Made by a program: the position numbers and the translations under genes | Notes under the pieces: model-generated | Told to the model about the DNA's origin: nothing | The model's input: the letters and a program-made list of their open reading frames with translations, nothing else | The model's database searches: none | From: Syngnathus acus | Lineage: Eukaryota > Chordata > Actinopteri > Syngnathiformes > Syngnathidae | Length of the DNA stretch: 64,000 bases | NCBI RefSeq assembly: GCF_901709675.1 | Contig: NC_051092.1 | Location: forward strand, 12,648,491-12,712,490 | Direction of reading: 5' to 3' | Part shown: positions 1-13,471 of the stretch, piece after piece | How the letters are laid out: each line of letters begins with the position of its first letter | Numbering within the stretch: the first letter of the stretch is position 1

Positions 1-1209
1 AATCAGGTTTTATCCTCTTTGTCTTGGCATGTGAATCTAACCTGTGCATGGCCTCCAGAATTGGCCAATTGGCCAATGTAGCACAAACTATGTTGGGAAT
101 TGGATTATTTCATCAACCAATCAGATTTCAATGAGTTTTTATAACCGTTGATTGGTTGGAGGAATACTTGTTACAGCAAACTTGGACACGGAAAACATAA
201 CTGACTGCAAAAAAAGTCATTTTGTTTGTTTTTAAACAATTGTACCATCAGTAATGTCATTTTAAGGCACCATTACCACAGTGTTGCTTTCGAAATGCTC
301 GAAACGGAGTCATAAAAAACACATCACAGTTGGCATCTGTTTTCAACACAAGTTGAGGAATGAGAAAACAGTGTTGCTCCTGCCATCAGAACGCGCTGAC
401 ATTTTGAGGTAAACAATTCAAAGCAAGGTTAAGAGAGAAAGAAACAGCGGCCATGTTGCAGCGCGTTTGAGGAATAAAAAGAATCGGCCGGCCGGCTAAA
501 AGTGAGCATGAAAAATACACCACCTCCCCCGCTGACCCATATCATCCATTATGTGCAGCGATTATAAGAATAGATCTGCCTTATGGCTGGCCACTGGAAC
601 AGGAAACAATAGCTCACTGTCAACTTGTGTTTTAACCAGGAGCTGACCAGCTTTATTACACAAGTGTACTTCCAGTTGCTTACCTGCCACCCACAGTCTG
701 CTTGCTTCACTGACCTGCATCCATTTAGAGTTCGTATAACCCTAAGCAACAATTGCGCAGTCTCCCGAGAAGTCACGACCTCAAGTAAAGCCCCGCTGAC
801 CATGATGGATGCGAACCCCGTACGTGATGTCCATGATGCTGTATCACACGTTTATTCTTTTCGCTGTCATTCAAATGAAGGAAAGGTGTGTCTCTTCCTC
901 AACTGCTTCATGTCACCGCGTTTTCTCATGCATTATGCATTCATGCAAATCACAATGACCTGCCTTGACAAAATACAGGAGAACCCAAATCTTTGCTAAA
1001 ATTAGTCTTTTAATGAAATCCCCCCCTCAACCCAAATGCAAATACATTGTGATTCTGTCCAGGAATTAAACTGAGTTAAACTGTTGTATCTTAATAGCTG
1101 ATCTCAGGCCAGTGCGGCCGCTATTAAGTCTGTCAGTCGCGCCGCGTGAACGCAATCACAGCTTTGCCTTCTCTTGCGTAGCTTCCTCCAGTGGAATTAA
1201 GTCACACGG

Positions 1210-1223
1210 ACACACGCACACGC

Positions 1224-1316
<93 letters not shown>
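1210..1316. repeat. (CA)n microsatellite, about 107 bp
   Basis: Nearly perfect CA dinucleotide run, with ACG interruptions at its left edge. The open frames across it are Thr-His or Val-Cys repeats and are not genes. Confidence 0.98.
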
Positions 1317-1317
<1 letters not shown>

Positions 1318-4300
1318 TGCAATGTAATGTTTCTGCATTGATATTGTGGATGGAATTATGCTCGTCTATGAATGATTTATTTGTCTTTGGAATCTTCCGC
1401 AAAATACAGAGGTGTCAAGAGTTTCCTTATTAAGTACAGTACAAAAAGAAATGCTGGAACGGATTAATAATATTCCCAATCATTACAGCAGGGAAAGATA
1501 TAATCCGAGATGGAACCTTATTAAGGTAATGATCATGGTCACCGAACAAATTAGAATTCTAAAAATCTGATATGAATTAAAATCTTAACTCAATTTACGT
1601 TTTGACAGCTACGTTCAATTGACTTCAGATCTTACATTTACATGTATACTGCATGTGCGGTATAATAAATTGCCGTGTGACTGAGTGTAGATTTTGCGGT
1701 CACACAGCATTTCCTTATCATCCCAATTGAATGAGAGCAGATGAGGTTGTAGCACAGGCATGTAACGGCGACTAATGCTTCCCTAATGAACGTATCGCAC
1801 GTGTCAAAATGTGTAAATTGTGTGTGGTGCCCGTTCACATATACTGTATAGTATGGTCCCAAATTTGTGTAGTTGTAGGGACTGCATGGTTTATACTAAG
1901 TAATGGTTATAAAATGTTGGTTACCTTACAAGAAGGTCTGCATTACAACAAAGGCCAAAACTAAAATACACATTGTTAATGCGCTTCAGCCAATCAAATG
2001 TGAGCAGTTCTGTCTTCTAAAAAGACAATTGTGGATACCACGAGATATTAGATTGTGCTGGTGTACCTAATGTTGAGGTCAGTTAGAAACCACTGGGGCT
2101 TTCACTTCATTCTGGCTCCAAGTGACTGGAGGTAACTGCCAATGATAACTAGTAATTACATCCATTTAAAATGTGCATTATTTTACCTCTGCATTAAATA
2201 AACTAGTGAGGCAGAAAATTGTCCAGTTTTATCCTCTCTCTTATAAACACACATTTTCTTACAGAAGGCGAGCCACTTAGCTTTTTTTCCCCGTCCACAT
2301 CCTTCAGTGAGGCTAAACATTCCTGAAGAGTTTTCCATGCTAATCGCGAACGCGCTGGACAGAAGACAGACAGACACACGGACGGACCGGTCGGAAGTCA
2401 CAGTCAAGTACTCCTCTGTGGAATTAATCTCTCTTCTTCATTGCAGGGAAGCGTGCACCATTGAACTTTGATAGAGGATTCATCTTTTTGAACTAAGAGG
2501 ACTTAAAAAAATATTATTTTCACTCCCCCACAAAGAGGACACGATTTGCCAGTTGAAAATACATTTGAATGGACATCTCGTGCCTATTCACCAGGGGAAC
2601 CTGCTCCTAATACGAGTCATGGGGGTCTTGTCCCTGTACCATAGGTGTGCACTCATTGTACTCGCGTGGCACAAAGGGCGATAGAAGTCTTTAGAAAAGA
2701 GCAAAGCTCTCCACAGATTAGACTCCATTAGCATTTAAGGTACTGTCATAAATTCCTGCCCAAAGTGGAGGGGCGAGGCGGGACAAATGAAGCAGGATTA
2801 ATAGGGGGCCCCGAGTCCAACTGATAGTGGGGATTGGGAGGCAGGGTCACCTTGGGGGAAGAAGATGCTAGAGGAGGGTTAAGGAAAAGCTAAGACAGAC
2901 TCAGACACACCAGATAGACATATGACAATTTCCACCACTGCTGGAATTTGATAAAAGAGGAAACAAGTGTCAAAGTTAAAAGGTGAGAGGAGCTTACAGG
3001 AAGACAGTGGGTTAGGTCGTCCTCAAAGCTGACCTCCAAGCAGGTAGGGAGGTCATCATTGGGAAACGGATAATGTTTGTGTGGTGATGGTGGGCCGCAA
3101 CGTGTGCTGTTAAAATGAAGACAATGGAGGTAAAAGAAAATGCGAAGCTTCGGTTCCATTACTGACAGAAGTGAAATAACCTTAACAAAAAGTAAGCAGG
3201 AATGTTGCACGGTTTTGTGATGTCACTCATTGTTCCTTCATTAATCATTATATATACCTGGACATGCTAGTAATTTTCAAAACAACAGCTGTATCACAAT
3301 CACGTTTTTTTTGTAATGTGCACGCGCATGCATTTGTGATAATTGGACAGCATTTCCTTATCTTTGCAAGTGGTGTGGTTTGCCAAAGAAAGGAGATAGT
3401 TGTTGACAGTGTTGTTTTACGATTATTTTGCTCAGCATGTAGCGTAGTGAAACAAAGCATCAGCCCGCGACGGATATGAACGTCTGCCTTCATTTGGTTT
3501 AACTCGCACCACTTACAGTTGTGGGAGCAAGGAGATTTACAGGTAATCTATATGAATAAGTGCAAAGGTCTTTTATTAGATCTCCAATAGCCTCAGGTCC
3601 TAACCCAAGTTTTCACCAGTTTGTGTTTATCTGGAGATGGTCTACATAACAAATTAGTCCAGACAGCCATGATGACATCCAGTGAAAGTCGGCCTTTGTG
3701 CAAGCGACGGAGTCTGTCACTGGCTCGTTGTATTGCACTGCGCAAAGAGTTAGCGTAAAGGGGTCCATCTGTCAGAGCTTAAGGAGTTTTCTAACAGTAC
3801 ATTGACCTTGAGTGCTCAACATTGATTTCCAGTACCACCTCCCAAATAGGGCCGCAAACCCCGCCGAGCACCGCGGGACTCTGATTGGGAACAGATTTCC
3901 CAAATTCCGATAGCGTGCCACCTGCCCGGGATGATGGATAGTCCTCCTGTAGCCCATCAATTCTCACCTGCCGACGAGGAGGTGACACCTGGGCCAGATT
4001 TATCATCATATACGACATCGGGCCGGGCAGCCAATTGGGGAGAGTAGTACTAAATTCATGGCCCGCCCCCTCAGGCGTGCTCTTTTCTATTTAAATACTG
4101 CGATATGTAATAGGAGGGAAAGAACGGCTGGTAAGATGCTTGAAGATCAACACAGAATAAACTGTTGTTGGGGTTTACTGACATGTTTAAGATTCAAATA
4201 AGTGAAGGGGGTCCTCAAAGAAGGACAGACTCAAAAGCAAGAAGATGGTCACTTTAAAACTATCAGCCCTCGTTGAGAAAGCACGATTGGCGTATAAACT

Positions 4301-7300
4301 GCTGCATCTTCATTTTTGTCTGGGAATTTAACAGACAACCTTGAAATGTTGTATTGTAAAGGGAGGACTTCCTACACCGTGTTCAAATATATAAAATGCT
4401 TTTTTACCCTGTTCATTATTCACTCACATGAACTGATCCAATTGCATCCCGAAGAAATCTGAGTAATCAGGGGAGCGTGAATGAGCTAATCTAATTAATA
4501 CTCCCCTGTTCCTGCGAGTGATTTTACGACGAACTGAAAACCTTCTGCTACTTTAATGGTTATTTGAAGCCAAGTGTGTGGCATCTATTGCTCAATTCGA
4601 TTCTCGCTTATTGCCATTGGTTAGCCAGCCTAAAAATAAAAAGAGTTCATCAACCGTGGAGGCTAACCAGTTCAGGGTCACTGGAACTGAGAGGATTTTT
4701 ATAGACATGAAATTAGAAATCCTGAGCATTTGCCTTCTTCCCGAGTCCTTCCCTTGCCCTCTTCCATTTTTCAAACCCTCCTCTCTTCTCTTCATTTTCC
4801 ATCCCTTCACTTGGCAGAGCGACAGCGGTTTCTCCAAGGCTCACCAGGCATAGTAGTTTAGCCCTGTGTAATCCAGCCAACCCTATTTCATTAGCCACGC
4901 GGACTAAAGAGCTTAACGACACATCCCCATCGCAGTAGAGAGAGAAGAGGCACAACACAAATTCTTCAGAATACACGGCCGCTCATCCAACATTTATGAT
5001 TCCTCCCTCTCCCCCAAGCCTTGCCTCTCCATCTTGCAAAGGAGCCCAGAATGGATTAGAGATGGCATCAATGGGATGAGACGTTTTACCAATCGATTTA
5101 GCCCAAGCAAGGCATTGTTCTTTTGAGTGGAAAACTTTGGATCTGGCCAACGTTCATGTGCCAAATGCAGCTGATTTGGAGATGAAGTTGTGAGGATCAC
5201 TCGCTGTGTCTCCCCCTGCTTCATGGCATTCAAGACTACTGCTCGCATTTAATCACCAAAGTCATTGAGGACTGTTTCACTGTCTGTCTGTATTGTCTTG
5301 GATAAACATGTTGGCTTTAAGAGGCTGCAAAGTAGCTTTGTTCTGATCTGGGTGAAAGGAGAATAAACAGGCAGATTGAGAGAAACCCGATCAGTCTTAA
5401 TGGTGATGGTTTAGGCTTTCGTCTTTCATTGCTGCCTTCTGCCCGACGGCCAAAAACGCCATTCTACTGATTAGACGGCGATCCAGAAAAAGAAAGCGGG
5501 CCCTTGCTGTTCCAGTCCTATTTTACTGGGTAGTAAAGAAGTCACACTTTACCTCTGCTGTCAGATACTGCATAAACCTAATGGGTAAAAGCAGGAGGTT
5601 AATTGTATCGGAAAGACACTCTGACCCTGAAATTGTTAAGAATGTAGAAAGTATTAGACGAAACAAGGTGCCACAAGCCAGGCTCAGGGTAGGGGGGTGT
5701 TGGGGTGTAAGGTGTCGGGACGTCGTGTCAGCAAAGGGCAGAGGGTGTACGGGACATGCTGAGAGGCTGCCGCCATATTTCTTCATGAGGCGTGACAGTG
5801 ACAGAGGAGCGACAAAATGAATGACCTGTCAAAAGAAATGAAAACGAATAGTGACGGTGGAACGTCAAACGTGGGCCCTTCAAGCATCAAGAACCGGTTT
5901 TGTTCGGAGATCGGGCCAGGAACAAGAGCAGGATTGGGCTGTTGCGGACGCTTGTCGTAGATTGGCAAAACGCCGTTAGTTCAAAATCTCCACACTAAAA
6001 GGACAGTTTGATGCTTATATTTGCATGCTATGGCTCGAACGATTTCGGTATTGACCAGACAACATCCTTGCTTTTATTGGATTTGACCTTCTGAGTCAGT
6101 CTACATCTGCCTAAGAATCCTATTCATTATGAATGACTCTAAAGGGGTCAATGGTGAAATCAGTACACACTGTCCATTATGAGTACTCTAACAGGTCCAG
6201 TTTCAAACGATCTCCTTTAAACTCGCCTGATTCACCTTTCTACTGTATTGTCCAAGCATTACACTGGTGATCTCTGACTGAACTGAATCGTGCTTGTTTT
6301 CAATTGAATGAACATACTCAGTTTAATAAAGAGCAATTAATTGTGTTGACTAGAATACAGTGGAACCTGCTGCACCTCACCGCTCGGCCTCGTCCAACTT
6401 GTTCTCCCTCTGCCTCATCATTAGCGGCCGCCCCTGTGTTGAGAACAGAGTAATCTGAACTATGTGTCCCAGGGGCGCATTCTTTTACTTCCTGCTGTAG
6501 AAATAAGCGGCCTATTGATTAGTTATCAGGCTGTAATTGGGCTGCGATCTCCCTCGCCCTCAGATATCCCCTTGATATATGACACTCCTGACAACCAGAG
6601 AGGCGGGGGTTGAGTGGGGTGGTGTCTGCCCGCCTGCCAGCCCTTTACTCAACAAAATGTCTTCCTGACCACACGGATGCGACTTGTACCCACATTTCTC
6701 TACCCGGGAAAGCTTTTCCAACTCTGTGCCAAGGAAAGATCAATCACTCGTTCAAATTATACAGCCAACAAGAGGTCTGAAGGGACCTTCTTCGGCTCTC
6801 TGTAAAGTTTGAGTGCCTGCAATTTTTCTCATTGGAATAAACTTGGAAATAGTAATTAGACTTTTAAGATGAAAACGGTGCGGCTTACTGAGAAAGAAAC
6901 TTATATAAGCTGAGAGTAAGTACACCATTCGCATGTGGATAATTGCCTGTGAGGGATTTCAATACAAATTGAGGCTCAGGAAGCGGATAAGCAACAGGAA
7001 GGGTGTCTCTGCTCCTTGTGTAAGCATCCATATGTACTGTGAGTGTGCAAAGAAGCGTGACTAACTCTTACTAAGTCTGTTTGTGCTTTTTTTTTTTTTC
7101 CTCTCCTCTCTGGATTTCGCCACATGCATTTGGTTTCCCCTGTGGAACTTGTCTCCCTCTGGATGCATCTTTGGGTATGTAACTGTTCAAATGTTCAACA
7201 CTGAGACGTTTTAATTGTGTGGCAGCTTCATCAAAGAGTATACGTGCAAGAGGACATCCCACTGGGTTCTCCAGTCAGACCCGACATGTCAAACTGCCGG

Positions 7301-8396
7301 ATTAGCCTTTATCCCCGCCCTCGATCCTCCCTCCCCGCCCCTCCCCACCACATTTGATAAACATCTCATTTCCACACTCAATATTACCGTAATCAAACGC
7401 GCGGTCGTCACGTGAAGCCTGTTCATCATCACCTCGATCCGCCTGCTCCCCAGCATGCCGACATCCCAGCGGTGCAAGCGCACTCGTCCGCGGACGTTAA
7501 TCTAGTCGAGAAGGATCGCGCTGTGAGGCGTGCTCCCTGACAAAGTGGAGAATAACAGGGCAGGATGTGGCTTTGGTGATCCTTCACCAGCGCAAAACAG
7601 CAACAGGGGATTATCGTGGAATGGGGGAGATATTTGAAAAGATGTTTTTACGTGATCATAGTGAAAGGACCACCTTAAACTTCTTCGCATTCATTAGGGC
7701 CCCATCACCAAGTCTTAATTGTTTTTATTCGGACAACTCAATCATCTTTAGGGGGACCTCAGGATGCTCAGATTAGTCTGCATTTGAGCATCTTAGCAGT
7801 TCCCTGTGATTGTTCTCATTTTTAGTTGTGTTTCATTCGATAAATGGTGAAAAAACAAAGCTTGTGGGCCACATCTAGAAATTTCATCACAAACCCTGCG
7901 TGACCATCCGGCTTCCTGTCCTGTGGACCTTGTGTATAATATTGGCTGCATTGCTGGTCTTGGCATGCTGTGTGATGCATGTTGGGGGTTGTTAATGAGG
8001 CCGATAATGAAGCCAGACAAAGATTAGCTCGGCTCTCTCACTCTTAATTGATCTTCGCTTGTGCGTGTTTGTATTCACTAACTTGTATAGGCGAGCTTAC
8101 CAAAAATGCGCTGCATTAAATTTCTCGATATTGTTTTACCATGTTGAGGGTTGAACCAAAATATCATCCAGCATATGCAAAAGCGAACAGTGTGTTTGTG
8201 TTTGGTTTTAAAATATAGTGGCATTGCGCCATGCCTTTAGCTGATGACTCTGTTGAGTTGTTGGAGATGGCCACCTGCTGTGAGAGACAATAAGCAGATG
8301 TGAAGATGAGAGTTTGACACATGCAAGTCTGCTCGTTGCGGCCAATTATTGGGTTGAAGCCTCCTTTGCGGCAGGCACACTGCCAGACCGTGTCTA

Positions 8397-8404
8397 TGTG
8401 CGTG

Positions 8405-8451
<47 letters not shown>
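8397..8451. repeat. (GT)n microsatellite
   Basis: GT dinucleotide run with two GCGT interruptions at the left end. Confidence 0.97.
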
Positions 8452-8452
<1 letters not shown>

Positions 8453-9837
8453 AGTCACAGCATGAGTCTCAAGACAATTGCATTCAGTCACTTACTGTAT
8501 ATCAGGTACCTTATCATATACTCCACATTTGGCATTTGACTGAAAAAAACTAAGAAAACTTATTGCATGGGCCATAGGGAATCATGTAAATCTTTTTTTT
8601 TTTTCAATGTTACATTTGAATGTTTTCAACTCCCGTATAACAGTCCCTATAAAGTGAAAAGGAATGTCTTCTAATTTTTCCCCCACAGAGAAGTGTTGTT
8701 AACAACCCAGCAAAATTTGAATAATTAAAAAAAAATCATCAAGTATCTAAAATAAGCCTTCAAATCCATGAAAAATCAAATCATTGTCTCTTCTCTGAAA
8801 CACTGTAGTCCTCTGAATGCCTTGAAATAACGTCAACTGTCAATCAAATCTGCCAACTAAGAAATGGATAGAACATCATCTAGCACCTTTCTTTTGCTTG
8901 AACATACTGTAACCATACGTTTGAGCTATCTAGCATGAGGCCTCATCCATGCACTGGTTATCAAGTCTGACTTAAGAAAAAATAAAATCCTGCCCCCCTT
9001 ACTTGGTCTTCTACCTTACTCTGCATGAGGCACGTTTAAGTAGCCAGACCAGCAGACTGTCCAAAGGGAAAGGTGTCATTTTGGAGTGTAAGAATAGCTT
9101 TTGAGCTAAGTGCACAATGCAATTGTACTGGATAATCACTAATATGAAAGAAAGCACTTGAGTTCCTTTTTCAGAGGGGGAGGGCAACTCACACCGGACT
9201 CCAAAGTGTGTCACATGTCGCTGTGGTTGGAGCTTTGGTATTCCCCCACTTAATTGTAACAGTTGATTATTTGCCGGGGTCTTCTCCTTAAATTGCCCTG
9301 TAAAACAGTCTCAGAAAAAAGCACGGCGATATTCGTCATACTTGTAATTCTAGCAGTCGCCCGCATACTTTCTCATTCTATTACAAAAGACACAGTTAGT
9401 TAAGACCCTCGCTCATTCTGCACGCTGCTAATTAAATGTGTCTCAGATGAGCCCGCTGAGCACACTTGTCTGCATGTCCCCCCGCCCCTACCCCAGCCCT
9501 CATTTGGAGTGCCACCAGAGTTTAATATACGGCATTAAGCGGGGGATTGAGAATTAATATGGAGCCAACCTCCCAGTCGGAGCGCAACGAGCGATTAGAA
9601 GACATAATCTATGTCATGTAGAAATCCTTTAGTTTAGTTCAAAAGTGTTTTTTTTTTTACTTGTGTAAGTGAGGTTCCCAAAAAATGCACATTTTGCAGA
9701 AAAAGTCAGTCACAAAAATCACCACTTTTCTTAGGGGGTGACAAAATGTTCAATATTTCATGCGGTATTGGGGGTATCACAATGTTTACCTCGACACATT
9801 GAACTTTAATAAATGCTATTTTTCTTTCTTTTTACAG

Positions 9838-9870
9838 AGCAAACTCTAGCAATGAAGGCGCACGTTGGAG
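9838..9870 (+). ncRNA. Exon-like 33-base segment upstream of maf
   Basis: TTTCTTTCTTTTTACAG precedes it and a consensus donor GTAAGT follows it. No protein homology is visible and it has an in-frame TAG in one frame. It could be an exon of a non-coding transcript from the maf upstream region, or an upstream maf exon, or chance. Only the two splice-like sites support it. Confidence 0.18.
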
Positions 9871-10071
9871 GTAAGTGTGCACCTGGAGGGGGAGCCTGAA
9901 GGCAAACAGAATGCAATAAAAGTAAGGAGTCCAGCAATTGCAGCACTTACGAGGAAGCATTTAATGGATGTAACAATTAGGAACGTCACTGCCCCACTAA
10001 ATCACACTGAGGTTCGGGAGCAGGGTCATCACTATCAGTGTTCTCTTGGAAGGTCACGCAGAGTCTCATTA

Positions 10072-10123
10072 ACACACACACGCACGCACGCACACACGCA
10101 CACACGCACACACGCACACACGC
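10072..10123. repeat. Interrupted (CA)n, ACACACGC units
   Basis: The CA tract is broken regularly by G, giving tandem CGCACACA octamers; a higher-order 8-base repeat. Confidence 0.9.
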
Positions 10124-11639
10124 TTACAGACACCGAGGGTCAAAGTTGTGCACCAAAATAGTTATGAAACTTCAATGTCACAGACACTTTGGGTGCTACG
10201 GAATTCCTGTTCTTTCACTCAACCTGTATTCTATTTCATTTTAAAAGTCGACAGCTCAAGTCTTATATTCAGATTTGATGAGTCCGCAGGAATTATAAAT
10301 CAGCCAGGACATTTTATGGCACTTCTAATGTTGTGATACTTTTAATGTGTTATCAATGCGCGTGTGCCAAATAACGATCGTGCGTCATCAAACTCTTGAC
10401 ACCGATACTGTGAATAAAAACATCTCACGCTTTCTATTTTGTTGGATCTTATAAATATTGTAAGGTTAATCCACAGAATATCTTGCGATACATTATCACA
10501 GAATTACGCTAGTCACAAAAGGTTTGGGTGTAATTTCAATATGAACCTGAAATACACTCAAACCCTTTCAGGTGTTTCTAAAGACATTATACATGTTTGA
10601 AAACATTTGCCGGAAACATGCAAAGACTAGGAAATAAGGAATACTCAAGTGTAGTACTCTAGTGTATAAAAGTAAAATATGTTAGTCCATGTATAAAAAT
10701 GTTTGTAGTACTGTATGGCAGTCGTGACAAGAAGAGCGGACTGTGCTCTGCATACGCGTGCGAGGCTCGCTCACCTTTATGGCGTGTTAATAAACACAAG
10801 AGCAGAACACTACATCATCCCATTAGGATCTAATGACTAAATATAAACACATAAAATACAATATGTGTGCCCCTGTTTCTATTACGTTTGAATTTACACC
10901 GCAGCATCAGACGGGACACCTCATCTGTTTAATATTTATTCCGAGGCGTCCGAGGGCCCTCTGTCGTACGCTCTAATGAATAAAACACGATGTTTATCCT
11001 CCCCTGTTTAACGTTAAATCCTCATGAACAGTCACAGGGACCAGGAGAATATTTACTTGTGTGGGGACACCGGGGAGTTGGATTATCTGCAGGCGGCTTT
11101 GTAGTTTTTTTGAAGCATCTCCTCCCTCCGCCCCATCGACCCCCGTGTGACATGTTCCACAGAGAGCGCTCATATTTACTCCCCGGCCTTCTGTGTATAG
11201 GCTTTCGTATTGTTTGCTCTCGTGTGCCGCGACTCGCTGCGGGAGACGACACCAGACGATCACGGTGTGCGCGGGTATTCGAAATCAAGTGTGCTGTTTT
11301 AACATGCTTTAAACAAAGATGGGATTTTCACAAAGACAACTGCAAAATAATGGACAGCAAAAAATGCGGTGGGGAGCCACTGAATGTGCTGAAACCAGGG
11401 TCCACCCAACTGGGAGGGGCAGAGCACAGGGGATCTCTGCAGACTCCTCCCACCCTGGTCACAGCATGCTCCATCTCCTGCCGTTAGGTCCATGAAATGC
11501 AAGACCAATAGATTCAAGAACCATTTTTATCCATTGGCAAGCAGGACCCCAAATTCTGCACTTAAGTAATTATATATAGTGATAGTTGATTGTATTTTAT
11601 TTTGTTGTATTTTATTAATGGGCTGCACCCTCGAAATAA

Positions 11640-11658
11640 TAGCGCCACCTGAGGGCCA
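11640..11658 (-). promoter_or_regulatory. CTCF-like motif upstream of maf
   Basis: Read on the minus strand, TGGCCCTCAGGTGGCGCTA matches the vertebrate CTCF consensus over nearly its whole length by eye. It lies 1.8 kb before the maf ATG. No score was computed. Confidence 0.4.
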
Positions 11659-12909
11659 AAGCACTTCTGCTCACCGGGCATCTGCCCTCTATGCCAGATG
11701 GCCAGGACAGCCTTGCTAGCATCTTTCTAGTGAGTGCAAATAACCACACTTTTGAGCTGTCAAAATATATCTACTTAAAGCCTCCGATGACTGGAATGAA
11801 TGATCACAGGGCTTTTCCACACCGCTCTAAAGTGGCCATGCCAGAATGAAGCCACAGCCGGCAACCAGATTGGCACGTCAGACCTTTTTTTTTTTTGCCT
11901 GCAAAGATGCTAGATCGTGTTTAATATTTTCATGAGCTCACAAGAGGTATCATCTTTCTGTTTTTTTTCCCCAAAGTGATGTATTTTGTCCAATATGAGT
12001 GGAATGTTTCTACAGCTACAACAAAGCATTTTTACCAATAAGCTACTTAAAAATGGCACAAGAGTTCAAAGAGCATCCCGACTTCTTTCTTCAGCTTTGT
12101 CATGGACCGGTTGCCAACAGTCAATAACGGGGCAGTTGTAAAACAACATCCCGTTCACACTCATGGACAGTTAACAAACTAACTTGCTTTTGAAATGTGG
12201 GAGGAAAATGGAGAGAAAACTGCTCCTGCGAGTGCAGTAGTTATGTCGTTTTATGTAACTGCAATAGTAGACATATCATTAAGGTAAAAGCACATCTTCT
12301 GATCTGATCTTACTGGCATTAAAAAATACCTCCTATATTTAAAACAATTTTAACTTTTTTTTTTTTAATTTATCATATTACATGTGTTTTAGTTTGCTCA
12401 CATATTTAGGTCCGGAGCAATTCTATTAAAATGGTAAAAGACTCCTCAAGTGCCTTCATGAATTACATATTTGTATCAAGAGGGGGCGACATTGGGTTTC
12501 TAAAGGCTGTCATCGTTTGACCAGGGCGCACATGTTCACCTCTGGCTCTTTTTTTTTGTTTGGCAATCTGTCTTTTTATTACTGCTATTATTAGTATAAT
12601 TTTCATTAATGGCTATGCATCCTTCACGGGAGCAACAGTGTAATGTTTTACGATTTCATATTCACACTTTGTGGTCAATGTTTAACTTTTAAATTATTGC
12701 CAATTATTGTAATTAAGAAAAAATACTAAACATGCACCAGCCATAGCATAAAAATGAGTATAATCATGGGACTTAAATCGCTTCAAATTAAATTTAGTTT
12801 GAGTTATTTAGTTAAACATTGCCTTCTGTCCATTTTACAAACGTTTACCTTTTCTTATGCTAATGAGCTCCTGCAGCTCATTGGCAGTCTCGCTCAATTT
12901 CTCGCTTTG

Positions 12910-12917
12910 TGACGTCA
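12910..12917 (+). promoter_or_regulatory. CRE palindrome (CREB/ATF site)
   Basis: Exact TGACGTCA, about 560 bases before the maf start codon and 28 bases after an inverted CCAAT box. This spacing is typical of a proximal promoter. Occupancy by CREB/ATF is inferred from the motif only. Confidence 0.55.
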
Positions 12918-13154
12918 CTCCGCTTTTGAAATAAGCAATGCTTTTTAACTCTGGATAAAGACAAAAAGATCTATCAATCCCTGGGTGGAGTTTTGCTTTT
13001 TTCTCCACCCTTCCAGCCCTGTTCTTCATCTCCCCTCCTGCTCCTGCTCCTCCTCCTCTTCCAGCAACAGCGGCGGGCAACTATTTGCCCGGGACACATA
13101 CGTGAGCCTCCTCAAATTGGTGCGCTAATCCTAAAAGGAGGCATGAAGTGTTAA

Positions 13155-13379
13155 ATGGCAGAAAGAGGCAGAGCGGCACTCAGACTCACACACGCCGGGA
13201 GAGAGGCTGGGAACACCGCTGCTGCTCCACTGCGTCACACCGAAGGGGAACACATAAAAAAAAAACACCCAAACTTCTCTCCCGAAGCAAAGCAACGCCG
13301 CGCAATTAGTGCGAGCAGCCTCACTGTACTTCTCGTCTTTATTTTTTTTTATTTTTTTTATTTCCTCCGCTTCAAATAA
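13155..13379 (+). other. Upstream open reading frame in the maf leader (74 codons)
   Basis: ATG at 13155 opens a 74-residue frame beginning MAERGRAALRL, ending 92 bases before the maf ATG. The C-terminal part is encoded by a T-rich run and gives a Phe/Tyr-rich hydrophobic tail. It resembles no protein I know. If transcription starts upstream of it, it could reduce maf translation; it could equally lie outside the mRNA. It is listed as a possible regulatory uORF, not as a gene. Confidence 0.25.
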
Positions 13380-13471
13380 ATAAAGAAATCAAGGTGGCTC
13401 AGTGCGTGTCTCAACAGCCCACTTTGACAGGTGCTCCTCACCCCCTTTGGAGGACTGTCAACAGCAAGAGG

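Larger units (their letters stand above)
1..9837. other. Intergenic DNA upstream of maf
   Basis: No gene is recognised. Content: (CA)n at 1210, (GT)n at 8397, otherwise apparently unique sequence. A good acceptor-like site CTCTCTTCTTCATTGCAG ends at about 2447 without a matching donor. The open frames here are short and show no domain. Confidence 0.7.
9871..12839. other. Intergenic DNA between exon-like segment and maf promoter
   Basis: No gene is recognised. The 165-codon frame at 10990-11487 has no visible domain and its composition is not protein-like. An inverted repeat ACCAGGGT/ACCCTGGT lies around 11395-11460, and a CTCF-like site at 11640. Several T-runs (about 11886, 12355, 12550). 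Confidence 0.65.
12840..13471 (+). promoter_or_regulatory. maf: Probable maf promoter and 5' leader
   Basis: This is the stretch immediately upstream of the maf ATG. It contains an inverted repeat AATGAGCT-CCTGC-AGCTCATT (12862-12882) whose right arm runs into an inverted CCAAT box (ATTGG). About 28 bases further is a perfect CRE palindrome TGACGTCA (12910-12917). Further down is a 7-base hairpin CGGGCAA/TTGCCCG (13074-13091). No canonical TATA box is clear and the transcription start cannot be fixed by eye. Two upstream ORFs lie in it: a three-codon ATG-AAG-TGT-stop at 13143, and a 74-codon one at 13155. CREB-type and Maf auto-regulation of c-maf has been reported in mammals, so the CRE is a plausible functional site. 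Confidence 0.6.

Noticed and set aside
2420-2470. Good acceptor-like site (pyrimidine tract plus CAG) at about 2447
   Set aside because: No matching donor at exon-like distance and no coding similarity downstream.
10990-11487. 165-codon plus-strand open frame
   Set aside because: Long for this region, but no domain, no splice context, odd composition, and dense overlapping frames on the other strand.
12474-12492. CTCF-like word AGAGGGGGCGAC upstream of maf
   Set aside because: The 5' half of the motif (CC) is missing, so the match is weaker than the others listed.
13394-13471. N-terminal extension of the Maf frame to a GTG codon
   Set aside because: No ATG exists in the extension; the canonical MASELAM start at 13472 matches known large Mafs.
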